The notes under the pieces were generated by a model, which ran no database searches, was not told the origin of the DNA, and worked only from the letters and a program-made list of their open reading frames with translations. Shown piece by piece: positions 36,325 to 47,551 of a DNA stretch of 64,000 nucleotides. Source of the stretch: Gonapodya sp. JEL0774 (taxonomy: Eukaryota > Monoblepharomycota > Monoblepharidomycetes > Monoblepharidales > Gonapodyaceae); the NCBI GenBank assembly GCA_027604505.1, contig JADIIX010000025.1, positions 1 through 64,000 of the forward strand. Direction: 5' to 3'. The first letter of the stretch is position 1; each line of letters starts with the position of its first letter. The position numbers and the translations under genes were made by a program.

Positions 36325-37022
36325 ATTGGTCGTTGCTCGTTGAACGGTTTCCGTCAATGTGCACGATCCGTCCCACTAACTACTCACACCAAAAGCCCAC
36401 CGAGTCGCACCGTCTGTGTTTGATATATCTGTCACTTGAGCACTAGCTCAAGTGAGCTCGATGATTCTCCGTTCAGATGGCGCCTCGAGTACGTGTGAGC
36501 TGTATTCTGGGTTCGAGAATCTATTCTGCACGACCACTTTCAATAATGTTATACAGAGCACCGATTGTGAGATTTAGAGTCAACGGTTATACCACACTTC
36601 CGTGGCAGGTCATCGTATCGTTGCGAGACAGAACGCAGGCGCCTGGAGCGGCTGAGAGTCCGAGTGCACTATATGCGGCAAATACGTTTGCATGGGTGAT
36701 TCAGTATTAGTATGCAGTCTTTGCCTTGAAGGAACCATGTCATTCTAATTAGTTAGTAGACAAATGCATTTTGTGTCCGTTTCGAGACAAACAACCCGGA
36801 CCTACAGTCGCAACCGTTTATTGACGTCGCATTTCGATCGCTCAAATTGCATCTATCTCTGAGAAACGTGGGAAGCGTCCAACCCGGCTTCCGAGTGAGG
36901 GATTACATTACAAGTGGAGGAGAATGGCTTATGTAGTCAGTGTTGTGGCGCCACACTTGTTGACAATTAAACTCCAACTGAAATACTATTCCCGTTCGAC
37001 GGAAGCGCAAGATACCTACTAA
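36325..37022. other. Divergent promoter region with inverted repeat
   Basis: Lies between the leftward exonuclease gene and rightward RING gene. It holds a perfect 22-nt inverted repeat at 36433-36454. A plus-strand ATG frame at 36477-36710 has no motif and no close homologue that I know. Confidence 0.5.
36433..36454. promoter_or_regulatory. Perfect 9-bp inverted repeat, possible regulator site
   Basis: CACTTGAGC-ACTA-GCTCAAGTG, about 110 nt upstream of the exonuclease start. Perfect arms with a 4-nt spacer. It could be a dimeric transcription-factor site or an RNA hairpin in the 5' leader. Confidence 0.4.
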
Positions 37023-38460
37023 ATGAGCAACCAAAATTTTCCTCCCACATTTCCTCAACGTAAGCACCTGGAAACGTGACTGGTAACTGAAAGCGGGGGA
37101 TCATCGAGGCGAGGCGGCCTATTCTTGTATCTGATCGCAACAGCTCCACCATCAGCATCCAGTTCTCCAACCGACAGTGCCGTCTTCGTTATCTTTCTGT
37201 CTGCGGCCGGAGCTGCCTTGTTTGGAACAATTGTTGCGGTTCTCGTCGTTCTGTTCCTTCGCCGTGTGAGTGCACACCTTCCTCCCCCCGCAACTTGTGA
37301 ACCCTTCATGAAATTGCCTCTCACGTATCGTTCTGTAGCGACGGTCGCGGCTTTTGAATCCTTTACGAGAGCAGAACCCAGAGATGTATCAAATTGCTGT
37401 GATAGCGCCTCAGGATGACGGGACACGTGATGCCACTATCGCCAGGATAGAACCGACATTACTGCAAACTTTCGCAGTTTGGAAATTTGAGGGAGCTAAA
37501 GTGAAACAGAAGAATGAAGCGAAAGAGCAAAGTGACAAAGGGAAGAAGAGCTCGACTGCCAACACCGTAGCGGGGTTCGTGAATGACAGTTGCACACAGC
37601 AGGTTCCGGGAGCTTCATCGATGCATGTAGACCGAGGGACTCAAGAGATTCGACTACGCAAATCTCTCACTCAGTCTGGAGCTTTCTCGATTCCAAAGTC
37701 GCCTCACAATAACTCTCCAACGGGCACCCCGAGACAGTCCCTATCCTCCCTCGCGAGCCGTCGAGCTCGCCGTGCGTCAACCGGCAGCATTCAACCGACT
37801 CCCAGCTCAGAACTCTGTTCTATCTGTATGGATGTCTTTACTGCTGGTGTCACCCTCCGTCAGCTCCCGTGCGGCCACACCTTCCACGTTCTGTGCGTGG
37901 ACGAGTGGTTGCTCACCCAAAGGGGAGAGTGTCCGCTCTGTAGGCTGGACTTGACTCGGCGTGGTAGCTGGTATCAAACTGGGACGACAGGGAGGGCAAC
38001 ATGGATTGGGGCGGAGGAACGGGGGACCACACCCATTATGCAAGCAGCAGCGAGACGCCATCGATTCAGTATTTCTGAATCTTTTAAGAGACTTTCCATC
38101 GCAGCTCTCACTGTGAGATCTGAAACTTCCCTGATCGGACGGGCAAGTTCGTCCGGCAATGTGGCCACGGTACATCCGCTCGGCTCCAGATCCTCGATCG
38201 GGAGGAGACCTTCAGCTCCTTCGCTCGTGACTACACTGTCATCAACTGAAGACGTCGCCAGAGATGGACGGAATATCATCGTCCAGACATCTACGTTGGA
38301 CAATCATTCCGCTCCATCTCTAGTAGTGCACGATCCTGCGATGAGGCGAGAGCAACCTGAGCTTCAACCTCATATCTCTCCTTTAAACTCAGGTGAAGGC
38401 ACCTCAGAGACGCAAGTGGACTTTGGTGAGATCGAGAAAACCCTCGCACCATCACTATGA
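37023..38460 (+). CDS. Transmembrane RING-H2 E3 ubiquitin ligase
   Basis: Exon 1 from ATG 37023 reads MSNQNFPPTFPQ; exon 2 adds a Pro/Ser-rich piece and a transmembrane helix, SAVFVIFLSAAGAALFGTIV and on to VLFLRR; exon 3 begins NPEMYQIAVIAP and runs to the stop at 38460. The RING-H2 finger is at about 37815-37950: CSICMDVF, then LRQLPCGHTFHVLCVDEWL and CPLCR, with all eight zinc ligands present. Regions before and after the finger are Ser/Arg-rich. This layout (short luminal N-terminus, one helix, C-terminal RING) is that of PA-TM-RING-like or ATL-type membrane ligases, acting on endomembranes. Total about 410 residues. Substrates unknown. Confidence 0.85.
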
Positions 38461-38879
38461 AACAGAACCTTGGTTGTCGCCATCTCGTTTTATTTGTGGT
38501 CCACCGCGTATGAGTTCGGACACTCTTGCATTGATTATTCTTGGATACCGCACTCCCAAGTATGGTTTTCAGGTGCCGCGCACTCTTTCGTGAACATTTT
38601 GGACGCTGGTTAGGGGATTGGGGCACACTAGTGCCTCGCCCTACGCGCACACGTACGTGTTATAGGTTCTGGATGTATGAAATTCAAATGTTTGTGACAA
38701 ATTATCTATCAAAGAATAGATTCTAGTCTTGTGAAAATGTATTTTTGATTCGTAATGCGCAATTAGCAATTATCACCGTTCCGTTTGTGCCGACGACTTG
38801 CCGAGATGCTTTCGCTTTGCTAAGGTGCTCGTGGGTTCGCACCCGTCTTCCATTCTATAGATATACTCAGACGTCTGGG
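38461..38879. other. Convergent intergenic stretch
   Basis: 3' flanks of the RING gene and of CDF copy 2. AT-rich, with the tRNA-like fragment at 38792-38850. Confidence 0.5.
38792..38850 (+). pseudogene. tRNA-Ser(GCT)-like remnant
   Basis: Begins GACGACTTGCCGAG, resembling a tRNA-Ser 5' end and A box, has an anticodon-loop-like TTGCTAA (GCT), and a B box GGGTTCGCACCC. The total is only 59 nt; the long variable arm of tRNA-Ser is absent, and stems pair imperfectly. This is probably a decayed tRNA gene or tRNA-derived element. Confidence 0.3.
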
Positions 38880-41525
38880 TCAATCTCTTGACCGTGACTG
38901 TTTCACTGCCCACGTCGATGTTCCTGCGCAATGCAGTTTGCCATTTCGCACCGAACCACTAGTTGCCCTAGTCGCTCTAGAAGTCTCAACCACCACGTCA
39001 TCATTCTCCAAGCCACGCACTGCTGGGGCGACTGCATGAAGGTTATGCTGGATTTCGGGCAGGGAGGGCGAAACAGATTCTTGGTGATCGTGGACATGGC
39101 TGTGAGTTTGGCCAGCACGGGACTCCAACCATGATACTACATCGGCCCCTGGGGTAGACTCTGACTCAACCACCTCGATTTGTATGGTGGAGTGGTGTAT
39201 ACCATAGTCTGCACACACTGCCGCTTCGGCGTCAGCGAGAATCCTGGCGAAGTCCGCTGGTGTAAGCTTCCTAGTTGCAGTGCCCATAATCGGTCCCGAA
39301 TGAACGTTCTGATGGGTTGCTTCACTTCCATGACAAGTAGAGCCGTGGAAGTGCTCATCTGGTGAGCCTCGAGACCCCGGCTCCTCCACCTCCACTTCTC
39401 CTGCGATCCTGATATGAACCATCACCGCAGGTTTTCCCACCGTCAGATTCCACACGTGCAGATCATGCACATCCACGACCCCTTTGACCTCTCTCAGCCT
39501 CTTCGCCACTTGCACCACGTCCACGCCCGCTGGGGTACCTTCCATGAGCACACGAACCGTTCTACCAACGAGGCGCACGGTGGTGAAGAGGACAATGGCG
39601 GAAAATATAAAGGTACACATGGGATCAACCCAAGTTGCCGTAGGATTGAAGCGAAGTATGATTGAGGAAAGAAGCACACCGATGGAAGAGAGGAGGTCAC
39701 CGAGAACATGCAGTGCGGCCGAGTGCAGGTTTATATTCATTGGCTAGATCAGCGGGTGGGCGGAAATGGTTCCATCGTGAGGGAACTGAAGTGGCACTCG
39801 AATAAGCAAGGGGCAGCGCGATAACCAACTTTTCCATCTTTTCCCCTCATCCGTTTCCACAAATTTTTCGCTTGTCCCCTCAAACGCATTGTTAGTCCCA
39901 CATCTTCAACACTGTCGTCCACAGCAAGAACCCTAACAATACGCCCGTCGCTTGAACCTCGCTCTGGGTCGCTTGTCCTTTCGTGATTGTGCTCGTGATC
40001 ATGATCGTGGCCATAGTTTTCCGCATGTGAGTGGCCAGCGCCGCTGTGGGAAGTCTCGTGGCTGTGATTGTGGCCATGATGGCCATGTCCTAGAACAGCA
40101 GCCAGGATGATATTGACGACGACACCAGCAGCAGAGACGATGAGCATAATCTACGGTGGTGCATTGGAGGACGGAGTGAAAGAAAAGATCGATCAGGGCA
40201 AAGGAACTATTGGGTACTAGAGACGCTGTTTCACCATCATCAACAGCTTCATCAAGTCGTGAAAATAATTGTCCAGCAATTATATGGTACCGAAATCGAC
40301 CGCCATGTATATCACAAGAGCAAAAGCGTTCCATGAAATGGCAAGTGCGCAAGGGTTGGGTCTGCTCCCGGTATGCTTGGTGCGATTCCACAACTTTTTT
40401 TCTTGCTCCTCTTTATGATACTGATTTCTTTCCGAGCTCCACGTCATCTGAACGTACCTGTGCATCGATTGGCTCCGGATGCAACACTCGCTGGACGGCT
40501 TCCCAAACCAGGACGGCGGTGAGTGCCCAAATAATAAAAATGGAGAAAAGTGCCCCAAGAATCTTAAAGCGGGTTGCGTTTGTTGTTTGAATGAGGAACG
40601 TAGGGTTGAGGTTAGCACAGCATATTACGGAAGGGACAGGCAGATTCGTTGAGTTTGTCGAACTAGAGTACGACTCCACAATTACTGTAGGCAAGCAAGC
40701 TGTACCCATCAAAGGAGAAGTCTAGGACCTTCTAGCATCGCTCTTGACCCGATACCACATTCCACGCATGGATGCCATGACCAAAGCTCACCTCAGCTCT
40801 GTGAAATCCAAAGGAGTGAATGCCCGTGGCCGGTTTCTCTGCCCAGTGCAAGGCGGCGAGAGATATTATGAATGCAAAGACGTCGGAGAGAAGATGGAAA
40901 GAGTCGGAGAGGAGTGCGAGGGAGCCTGAGAACGGCGGAATGTTCAATTTCAGCCACGAGAAATTGAAATCAGGCAAATGACAAAAGTATCCCGTGGCTT
41001 CAAATTGATAAGGGAAGTTTTCGCGAGAAATCACGGGCGATTTGTCGTTCCAGTTCCGCTTAATGCGCGATCATTCAACATCCGTCGAACCTCACCGGCC
41101 ATGAGCCCGCCAACCAGTTCACCGACAAAGAACAGAGATGATAGTGCTATTGCAATTATGAGTCGCCGTTTGTTGAGGTCTGCCTCCGCGTTTCGTGCTC
41201 CTTTGTTCGTTTTGAGTTGAATGCTTTCCTTCCCCATTTCAGGCCCACGTCTCTGCCCCAGCACTTGCTCATCCTTATGGTCGTGTTTCCAGTCATTTTC
41301 GTACTCGTGGTCGTCTTGGTGAACGGAATTTAAATGGCAACCGAATGCGGGCGAATAGACTCCTGACGAGACGCTCCGCGTCCTAACGGATCTCTTTCTT
41401 GCAGATGAGAACAATGAGAGCACTGCTTTGGGAATCAGGGCGGAAGAGTCCGCGTTTGATAGCGACTCGGTGGGGGAAACCCCGTGAATTGGCATACTGA
41501 TGGTTGGGGCAGAAGGTTCCATCAT
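38880..41525 (-). CDS. CDF-family zinc transporter (ZRC1/COT1/ZnT-type), copy 2
   Basis: Zn2+/H+ antiporter of the cation diffusion facilitator family. ATG 41525 (MMEPSAPTIS). The N-terminus is acidic with His-rich bits; helix 1 is LIIAIALSSLFFVGELVGGL. The second exon has SGSLALLSDSFHLLSDVFAF, with the His and Asp of the transport site. The third gives ILGALFSIFIIWALTAVLVW, the fourth VNIILAAVLGHGHHGHNHSH followed by an Asp/His-rich loop, and the last NINLHSAALHVLGDLLSSIG (second site), VDPMCTFIFSAIVLFTTVRL and a cytoplasmic domain with VVDVHDLHVWNLTVGKP and YGIHHSTIQIEVVESE. The Cys/His-containing C-terminal tail ends at 38880. Exon layout and C-terminal sequence (KLHCAG against ALHCSM) tie it to copy 1. 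Vacuolar or plasma-membrane zinc efflux is likely. Confidence 0.93.
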
Positions 41526-41861
41526 GGAAAGTTCAGTTGGATCAATGGAAGGGCTCCGCCCCCTTTTTGCCCCCTGAGTCTGATTTGCGCGTTATTACGG
41601 CGCGCAAATATTGCTTTGGGGACAGTTGATAATGGATTCGAAAAGGAGGGCTGTCGCCCCTCGGACAATGGATAATGCCGGCAAGTCTGCTGGACGAACG
41701 AGTGATACTGGATACGGCGGCGCCAGGCAGGATTATATTTCGAGGTACATTATTATTGAAACCGAGAGGCCCTATAAACAGTCACATTTGGTATATCGGA
41801 CGTTAAACACAGTTGTCAACGGTTATGTTCGGCGGCAATCATCTGTCGCAGAGGGATATCA
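41526..41861. other. Intergenic stretch between CDF copy 2 and kinase gene
   Basis: 5' flank of CDF copy 2 and 3' flank of the kinase gene, both leftward. No other feature seen. Confidence 0.5.
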
Positions 41862-43577
41862 TTAATCAGACTCTCCAAGATTCTCCATTCGGTTCCCCAG
41901 TCCGAGCACTAGGTAAACGTCTGTCCCGTGTCCTTCCACGCCCACAACATCAATGCTGCCGCCCCAGTACTCGGCATATACCCTGCACATGGTCAACCCG
42001 ATTCCCAGGTGAACATTGCCCGGAACCAACCCAGATGAGGTTTCCGAGACCTTCCCGGCCATCTTTGGCACTAATGCGAACGAGGCGAACTTGGATGGAT
42101 GGGAGTAGGACCACAGATGAGGGAGGAGATGGGCGGGGATACCTCCCCCAGCGTCAGATATCCGAAAGGTGATTGTTGAGGAAGGATCTCGGATCGGAGA
42201 GAGAGCAACGGTAACACGGACCGCGGGAGGCGGCTCATCCGCGTCCGGAACAAGTCCAGCGTCGATCCGGCGGCGGTGCTCGTAGTCGGTGAATCGCATG
42301 GCATTGTCAAGCAGTTCATACAGGACATACTCGGCATGGTCTCGAATGTAAGTAAAGGAAGCGTGTACGGCTCCGTCGATCATAACGCCTGGGGCAGTCC
42401 GCCCAGTTCGGGAAGCGAAACGGGATGCAGCGAGGTCTGCGCAGTGCTGGACGAGAGGTCCGGCGGGGATACGGAGAGAGACAATACCAATGTGGTCCGA
42501 TGGCTGGATTTGAATGTCTGAGTTCCCTCCTTCTTCGTCGTCAATCCTACTATCCGCCTCCTGGTGTTTCCTGGTATCATCACGAGAGGCGATATTGTGC
42601 ATAACCAGACCAGATGCAGTTCCAGATCTGTTGTCTACTTGTACGATCTCTCTCGCTCGCAGCGCTTCCGTCATTGCCAAATGATGTTCAGCGATGACTC
42701 GCCTGCCAATCCGGCTGCGGAGGGTACCACTCATGAATTTGTCTACATCCGCAGTTGGCATGTGCTTCGCTGCGTTTCGGAACCCCAGTGCGAGCTGAGG
42801 AATGACAACGAGATGCGTGTCAAGCTGTGCGCGCAGAACGGCACACCAACGGTCATTGTCGGTAAGGGAGTTTATCGGAGGTTGGTTGCGAAAAACTTCA
42901 AAGGCAGACCAGTAGAGGTCTAGTGATTGGCCCCAGATCAAAATGAGGATTACAAAATCGCGAAAAATAGACCGCAAAGGGAATGTCAGAAATGAAAGTC
43001 GAAGCTAAAACGCTGGCAACTCACCATAAACCATTTCCACGTGCGGATCCGTTCCCACCGCAAAAGGAAGCCTCTGAAATTCTCGAATTCTGTGTGCTAA
43101 TCTGACAGTAAGCTCGTGTTTCGCAAAATTTGCCGCGGAAACGATTCGTTCCGAGGTGAGGTTTCGAGCAAACACCACAAGTTGTCGGAGGGTGAGTCGT
43201 CGAGATGGTTGAGACGCAAACTTCTCAAGCGTAGCATTGTTGTAGAAGTGCGCATGTGATTGGGAGGGAGAGCTCGTGGCGGAAGGCGAAGAGTGGGACG
43301 AATTATTTGAAGCGGCCTGGGGACCAATCGGACTCTCTGACCCAGATGGACTGGAGAATCCACGCGATGATTTCATGGCTGCCACAAGTGTCCGTGAATG
43401 GAATACAGTCCTTCTGGGGTGAGCTCTTCTTGGTTCCAGGAGCTCTCGAGAACCAACGTAGGACGCGAGGGGACTTGGTGCTTCCACAAGCCGCATTGAT
43501 CGACCACGCAGCGCAATTCCTTGCAATCCAGGCAGCATGTTCCACAAAGAAGCTAGCGGTCGCTGACGCTGGGTCAT
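41862..43577 (-). CDS. Mitochondrial BCKDH/pyruvate dehydrogenase kinase-like protein
   Basis: Mitochondrial protein kinases of the GHKL fold phosphorylate and switch off 2-oxoacid dehydrogenase complexes. ATG 43577 begins an Arg-rich, acid-poor N-terminus (MTQRQRPLASLWNMLPGLQG) typical of a mitochondrial import signal, then a Ser-rich linker. The helical bundle has LTLRQLVVFARNLTSERIV and LAHRIREFQRLPFAVGTDPH. One intron (about 42920-43020) separates the second exon. The ATP-binding part shows the N-box YVLYELLDNAMRFTDYE, the G1 box SDAGGGIP and the G2 box GIGLTMCRVYAEYWGGSI, with HGTDVYLVL at the end. A Ser/Asp-rich insertion lies between bundle and N-box. Total about 550 residues, longer than usual. 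I cannot decide between BCKDH and PDH as target. Confidence 0.87.
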
Positions 43578-43745
43578 GATTGTGGAAACTCAGACGCTTG
43601 ATGCCTGTACGGGACTGTGCCCCCGTACTCCAACTTCCGCCTATTTGGATATCGACAAAGTCGCTGTCACCCACTATGCTGAACATGTATCATATGTAAC
43701 TACGAGCTTTCTTCGTACATCAAGGTTTCTATTTCTAGATTCCAT

Positions 43746-44293
43746 TTACACGTCGGGCCCGACGTTGTATATGCAGAACTTGCTTCCGTCCAAGTCACGG
43801 AAGTATCTGAACAGAAAAACGTCATGAATCAAACGAAAGCGCATCGAGTTCTCGCGTTTTTAACAACTCACGCTCCATAAAATGCCTGCGGTCCCTCAGG
43901 CCCCCGAAGACCTGGTGCACCTTCATCTTTTGCCCCGAGCGACAATGCCTTGGCGTGGAAGTCACGAACTTCTTTTCGGCTATCGCACTTCAAAGCGACC
44001 ACTGCCGCATGTATTAGATGTATGTACGAGGGAGATTAAAGGAGGTTGGACTGTGTTCGTAATCTGCTGAAATATATCAACTCACTTGGGCCGTTGCCGC
44101 AGTGAGCAGCCTTGGACGTGTCGTACGGCTTGGTGAGCATGAGACCCGCGCCATCACTACCCAGGGTGTAGAAGTATCCTCGCTCGCCAACTGGAAACAA
44201 GATCTTGCCACCGACACCTCCAATGAGTTCATCCCAGAATGCCTTGGCTCTCGGCAAGTCATCAGTTCCGATCGTGATGTAACCGACTATCAT
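43746..44293 (-). CDS. VOC-superfamily (glyoxalase/bleomycin-resistance fold) protein 1
   Basis: Three exons. Exon 1 (ATG 44293) reads MIVGYITIGTDDLPRAKAFW, exon 2 ALKCDSRKEVRDFHAKALSL then GLRGPEGPQAFYGA, exon 3 YFRDLDGSKFCIYNVGPDV and stop at 43746. The product is about 130 residues, one pair of beta-alpha-beta-beta-beta modules as in glyoxalase I-like proteins. Metal ligands in such proteins are His and Glu; candidates are H in the FHAKAL segment and the acidic end of exon 3, but the set is not clear. It might remove reactive aldehydes or act as a small-molecule sensor. Its tandem relative follows at 44721-45266. Confidence 0.85.
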
Positions 44294-44720
44294 CGCTGAA
44301 GTTGTGATAAGCGGATGGTGTGATCACGTGGAGATTGCTTAGTTTCTGTCGGGGAGCAGAAGTGACAAAGGATGCCGCGCAAAGTGTTCCGAGAAGCTTG
44401 CCACTGACTCTGTCCAATTGTTTGCTGAATAGATGACAATGGAAAAGTTCAGATCAGGATATGGAAACCGGAGGTAGTCCCGAGGTTGTTGGCGGCCACA
44501 CCGATTCCGCCGTCAGCCGGTCGGAATAGCAAGGATACGTTGTTGTCTCCCAGTTTGACATCCACGAATGTTGCATATCAGATAAACTGAAATTGACAAC
44601 AGGATTGTAGCCCAATGATGAGCACGTGGCCTTTGAATTTTACTGGACAATTCGGGTGATCATCCAAAAGTGGAAGAGGCACACTTAATTTATAGAACGA
44701 CTAAGAATATGAAGTACATA
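44294..44720. other. Spacer between tandem VOC genes
   Basis: Promoter of VOC protein 1 and 3' flank of VOC protein 2. No coding motif found. Confidence 0.5.
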
Positions 44721-45266
44721 TCATTGATCAGCAGGGCCATTTTTGTAGACGCAAAGTTTGTTTCCCTCAGGATCCTTGAAATAGCTGTTAAACGGTGGTG
44801 AGTGACAAATTACATTATGTGCACCGAGTGATCCACGATTAACACTGTACATACCCAGCGTAAAATGCTTCCGGGCCCTCAGGACCACGGAGACCGACTG
44901 GGCCGGCATCAGAGCTTCCAAGAGCGATAGCTTTATCGAAGAACTCGTGCACTGCCTTTCGGCTCTCGACTTCGAATGAGACCACTGACATGAACAAAGC
45001 CGTTTAATCGCAGTGTATCAACCCGACGCGATGTGAAGTCCGATATCGCGCCGATCAAACTTACTTGGTCCGTTGCCGGGATGCGCTGGTCTGTCCGATT
45101 CGAAAGCTTTTGTGACGAGAAAGTCTGCCCCCTTGCCGTTTGTGTAGTAGTACCCTCTTCCGGTGTCTAGAACCACTTTGGCGTTCACGAGGCTCAGAAG
45201 TTCATCGTAAAATGCCTTGGCCTTGGGGAGATCGTTGGTTCCAACGCAAACGTATCCGACAACCAT
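44721..45266 (-). CDS. VOC-superfamily (glyoxalase/bleomycin-resistance fold) protein 2
   Basis: Same three-exon design and spacing as its neighbour at 43746-44293. Exon 1 from ATG 45266 reads MVVGYVCVGTNDLPKAKAFY, exon 2 VSFEVESRKAVHEFFDKAIA then GLRGPEGPEAFYA, exon 3 YFKDPEGNKLCVYKNGPADQ. An in-frame non-ATG extension upstream is ignored because the beta-strand start (VVGYV) fits the family. The two are clearly tandem duplicates, differing mainly in the GGYFYTLGSDG/GRGYYYTNGKG hairpin. Function is not known; relatives in bacteria and fungi include glyoxalase-like detoxifying enzymes. Confidence 0.86.
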
Positions 45267-45428
45267 GTTGCACCAGTTGAGTTCGACGAGAAAGAGCTTT
45301 TCCGCAAAAGATGTCAGGGAAGGCACACGATTGCGTAAAAAAAATTCGTGCACATATGGAGAATGAGGTGGAAGAGGTGGAGATCGATGGATTTAGAACC
45401 AGATCATTCGCAGCTGAATTCGTGACTA

Positions 45429-45636
45429 TCAATCGGCGCCGCCAGTAGTCTGCTCCATAACACGAATGGCTCCATCACCTCTTGACTGCTTCCATATCCC
45501 TCACCTTGGTTTTGGTGTAAATTGGGAGAATGTGAGTTTCAAACCTGGCGAACTTCTTTTTCAGGAACGGATTCGGACCGCCTGCCGAAACCACGGGCCG
45601 TGACGGATAAACAAAATACTGCAGGGTCTGTCTCAT
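45429..45636 (-). CDS. Small 50-residue protein, unrecognised
   Basis: ATG 45636 opens MRQTLQYFVYPSRP, followed by a basic segment (FLKKKFARFETHILPIYTK). A 55-nt intron with GTGAGG donor and GAGCAG acceptor joins TK to TTGGAD and a stop at 45429-45431. The size, the basic, aromatic-rich composition and the short intron resemble nuclear genes for small mitochondrial inner-membrane or ribosomal subunits, but I do not recognise the family. An upstream AG-acceptor near 45687 could allow an additional 5' exon. Confidence 0.42.
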
Positions 45637-45847
45637 TCGATATGGAAATACCAAGACAAGACGACTCGAAATTCGCAAAGAGAATCTGTTAAATTTGCGG
45701 GCTCGCTTTCGAAAAATGACGTGGATGGTGTGTGAAAGGTGTGATGACCGACAAGCCAGCTACAATCACCGGCGCAGCAAGAGATATATGAAACTACGGA
45801 GTATTATGAATTATTACTACGAACTGACGCGATCAATTACAGAATAG

Positions 45848-47551
45848 CTAGCTCTTCAACTGGTCAAAGTCAATCATGAGGCTGTCCCACATGTCACTCG
45901 TTCCAAATCGAGTGAGGAACCACAGTGCTGTGAGATCTGATCCGCCAATTATATTGTGTGGATTCGGCGTATGCTAAATGAGATACGGAGTTGTACGTTG
46001 GTGAGATGTCGTTGCGTAGCTGAGGCATTGTGCCAGACACGTACAAGCATTACTTGATCAACCATGACGGCGGTTACCGTTTCTGGCTCGAGAATTCCCT
46101 TAGGAACCTGCAAATCCCCCGCCATGTGGTCGAGATTGCTGGCAGTAAGCAGTTGGTTCCACAGGCGATTCATCTCACACTTCGCCTCACCGGAGTATTG
46201 AAAGCACTCCTTGCCATCTTCTTCCTGATGCTTTCCTCACCGCCGTACGCCGCAATCACCTCGTCAGACGTCTCGTTGACCACGCGTTCGATCTTTCTTT
46301 TATCAATGGCCGTGATCAGTGGTGTTCTGGCGTAGTACTGAAGGTTTGCGTACAGCGCAGGTCACCAAGAAAGGATGAGCAGGAATGCTGAGAGGACCTC
46401 TATTACATGGACTCACTGGCTCAATTATTGAAACGAAAATTCCTTGACTCTTCAATTCTGCACGGAGCGTGACGCTGAACGTTTCGGCGGCGTGCTTCGA
46501 TGCACAGTACGACCCTGCCAAGAACACAACGAATAAGAGATTCCGTTCTTACGAGGACGTGTCTGACCGGGCGATAGTTATTTTTTGTATCACTCACCCA
46601 CGGGAGAAATTTTGTAGATACCAGCTGTGCTGGTCATATTGACGAGCCTTGGAGATGGAGCGGTTGGTCCTTTGAGGGCGATGTACTTGCGAAGCAAAGG
46701 GAGAAGAGCCTTGGTGACACGAACTTGGCCAAAGTACTATATTGTCAGTGGTGCAGAGCCCGTCCACGTTGATTCACAATTTGGGACTCATGAACGCATG
46801 ACAGGTGCGGAGAAACTTGCACGTACATTGACTTCCATATCCTTGTAAAACATATCCATCGTGGAAAGCTCCCACTTGTAAGCAGCATGAAGTCCGGCCT
46901 TACAAGATCAGACAATATGCTCACATACATTTACAACGGAATTGCATGACACCTCAAGCCATAAAACACTCACATTATTGACAAGGCAATAAACACCAGA
47001 TGGGCATTCCTTTTGTAGCATGGCAGAGCATGCTTTCACATCCGCCTCTTTCGTGACGTCCAACTGAGGCAAGGAACAGAATGTCGGTCAGCGCTATCGG
47101 ACAATACTTTTGAGGAATCGAGTCGAGATCCAAAGACCTTGAACGGCTTAAGATATAAAGATTCATTCAAGGATGCGTACGCTCGGAGAGATTCAATACC
47201 TTGGTCTGCATGCCTGATGAGCACCAACGCGATGATATTGCACAAACCCATGCCAAATACCCACCGGTTAAGCATCCTGCGTACACTCTGAATCCATTTG
47301 CAGCTAGTTCTTTTGCGGTTATGTTGCCGAAACCTGCCCAAGGATATCCGTTTCGTCGATCGTATATGAAACGCAATTTGAATCATGAATTAGGGAAGTG
47401 TGTATTCACCCGTATCGCATCCTGTCACAACCACCACGAGACCATTCCCATTTGTCAGTTTTGGGGATTGGTTGAACCGTCGGTAAAGCGCGACTCCGGC
47501 ACCGATGCCCACGATTGCGGACGCTGCAAGAGCGAATCCGCGACGACTCAT
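45848..47551 (-). CDS. SDR9C-type short-chain dehydrogenase (retinol/hydroxysteroid dehydrogenase-like)
   Basis: NAD(P)-dependent dehydrogenase of the classical SDR fold. ATG 47551 reads MSRRGFALAASAIVGIGAGV, an N-terminal membrane anchor, then NGLVVVVTGCDTG joined to FGNITAKELAANGFRVYAGC, the Gly-rich cofactor loop as in SDR9C. Later exons give LDVTKEADVK, YCLVNN/AGLHAAYKWELS, YFGQVRVTKALLPLLRKYIA, LVNMTSTAGI and the catalytic SYCASKHAAETFSVTLRAEL (Tyr-x3-Lys). Further exons have ARTPLITAIDKRKIERVVNE, a helix with NLDHMAGDLQVP and a C-terminal NIIGGSDLTALWFLTRFGTS, ending at 45848. About eight exons, roughly 330 residues. Relatives oxidise retinol, steroids or 3-hydroxybutyrate on organelle membranes. 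The fungal substrate is unknown. Confidence 0.87.
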
